NCBI GenBank assembly: GCA_003644215.1
Contig: QNBU01000063.1
Location: 1 to 6,896 of the forward strand
DNA length: 6,896 nt
Origin: Planctomycetota bacterium
GTDB taxonomy: Bacteria > Planctomycetota > Phycisphaerae > Sedimentisphaerales > Anaerohalosphaeraceae
Reading direction: 5' to 3'
The notes under the pieces are model-generated. The model was not told the origin of the DNA, made no database searches, and was given only the letters and a program-made list of their open reading frames with translations. The position numbers and the translations under genes are program-made. Of this stretch, positions 6,245 to 6,896 are shown in pieces (the stretch's first letter is position 1; each line of letters begins with the position of its first letter).

Positions 6245-6805
6245 TTAGTCCTTGACGCGGGTTACATACTCACCCGTGCGGGTGTCGATGCGGAGTTTTT
6301 CGCCGATCTTGATAAACGGCGGCACCTGCACATTGATCCCCGTTTCCATCGTGGCCTGCTTGAACTGGTTGGTCGCCGTCGCGCCCTTGATCTCCGGGGG
6401 GGTGTCCTTAACGACCAGATCGACCGTATTCGGCAGCGTAATCACAACCGGCTTTCCCTCGTACATGCTGATCTGGATTTGCTCGTTTTCCTTGAGATAC
6501 TTCGGACCCTCGCCAAATCCGTCATCGTCTAATGTAATCTGGTCGTAAGTTTCCAAATCCATAAACACATGCTCACCCGGCGACGAATACAGGTACTCAT
6601 AGTTTCGCTTTTCCAGATAGGCCTCTTCAATCGTTTCCTCGGACCGCAGCCGGACATCCCGAATGCCGCCATCGACGAGATTCTTGAACTTCGTCTGGTA
6701 AATCGCCCCGCCCTTGCCGAGTTTGACATGCTGATAACTCATCACCACATAGAGCTTCCCATCGATGATGATGGTCTGGCCCTTTTTCATATCTGTTACT
6801 TTCAT
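6245..6805 (-). CDS. efp: translation elongation factor P
   Basis: EF-P binds between the P and E sites of the ribosome and speeds peptide bond formation on polyproline stretches. The 186-residue product has the full family length. An N-terminal KOW-like barrel starts MKVTDMKKGQTIIIDGKLYV; the exposed loop HVKLGKGGA carries Lys31 at the position modified in E. coli (Lys34). A central OB domain follows at about 65-125, then a C-terminal OB domain with GATATNQFKQATMETGINVQVP and the signature IDTRTGEYVTRVKD. The start is the ATG at 6805, with GGAG at 6812-6815, 6 bases upstream; a TTG extension to 6826 is not needed. The residue two before Lys31 is Leu where many EF-Ps have Pro (KPGKG). None of the known modifying enzymes (EpmA, EarP, YmfI) is in the window, so the modification type is open. 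It lies 168 bp upstream of secA on the same strand. Confidence 0.96.
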   Translation of the reverse strand: MKVTDMKKGQTIIIDGKLYVVMSYQHVKLGKGGAIYQTKFKNLVDGGIRDVRLRSEETIEEAYLEKRNYEYLYSSPGEHVFMDLETYDQITLDDDGFGEGPKYLKENEQIQISMYEGKPVVITLPNTVDLVVKDTPPEIKGATATNQFKQATMETGINVQVPPFIKIGEKLRIDTRTGEYVTRVKD

Positions 6806-6896
6806 ACGACACTCCAAAATAGTCAAGGTCTTGATATTACAGTACTTACACCCATTCAGCCCGGTTAGGCCGATGGATGTATAAACAGAGCGGACA
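6806..6896. other. upstream region of efp, no gene seen
   Basis: These 91 bases hold the efp ribosome site (GGAG at 6812-6815). I see no convincing promoter pair and no reading frame that resembles a gene; the edge cuts off whatever lies further upstream. Confidence 0.4.

Noticed and set aside
6806..6826. TTG-initiated extension of EF-P
   Set aside because: The ATG at 6805 gives the normal family N-terminus and has GGAG at the right distance; the TTG would place that ribosome site inside the coding sequence.
1..6896. CRISPR array, toxin-antitoxin pair, transposase or defence island
   Set aside because: No regularly spaced direct repeats, no paired small genes and no recombinase motifs were seen; the genes are housekeeping or envelope genes.

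Overview
The window carries five protein genes of a mid-GC bacterium with a cell wall: murA (partial, minus strand), a CPBP-family membrane protease (plus), a type IV pilin-like protein (plus), secA (minus) and efp (minus). The identifications come from family motifs read in the translations. An enlarged SecA, a stand-alone small pilin and short palindromic and AT-rich repeats between genes point to Planctomycetota, perhaps Phycisphaerae. That placement is inference from protein style, with no database search behind it.

Layout: 1-900 is the N-terminal 300 codons of murA, which runs off the left edge. 901-1049 is a divergent control region with a good sigma70-type promoter for murA. 1050-1931 is the CPBP protease; its first codons contain a perfect hairpin that looks like a dispersed repeat. 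2093-2485 is the pilin-like gene. 2486-2588 separates it from the convergent secA and holds an 82-bp element that can fold into a cloverleaf. 2589-6076 is secA, and 6245-6805 is efp, upstream of secA on the same strand. The gap between efp and secA is an AT-rich imperfect inverted repeat with a possible secA promoter inside it. No gap exceeds 170 bp, and no rRNA, tRNA, CRISPR array, transposase or phage gene was seen.

The genes are mostly housekeeping: peptidoglycan precursor synthesis (MurA), preprotein export (SecA) and rescue of polyproline-stalled ribosomes (EF-P). They do not form an obvious single pathway or a defence system.

The most unusual points are in secA. Its helical wing region is expanded into five spaced copies of a W-x4-[FY]-x3-L unit. 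The reading frame is also broken near the C-terminus by what looks like one missing A, exactly where an AGGA plus ATG could restart translation of the zinc-binding tail. Next most interesting are the short palindromic elements, two of which share a loop core while their stems differ by compensatory changes.
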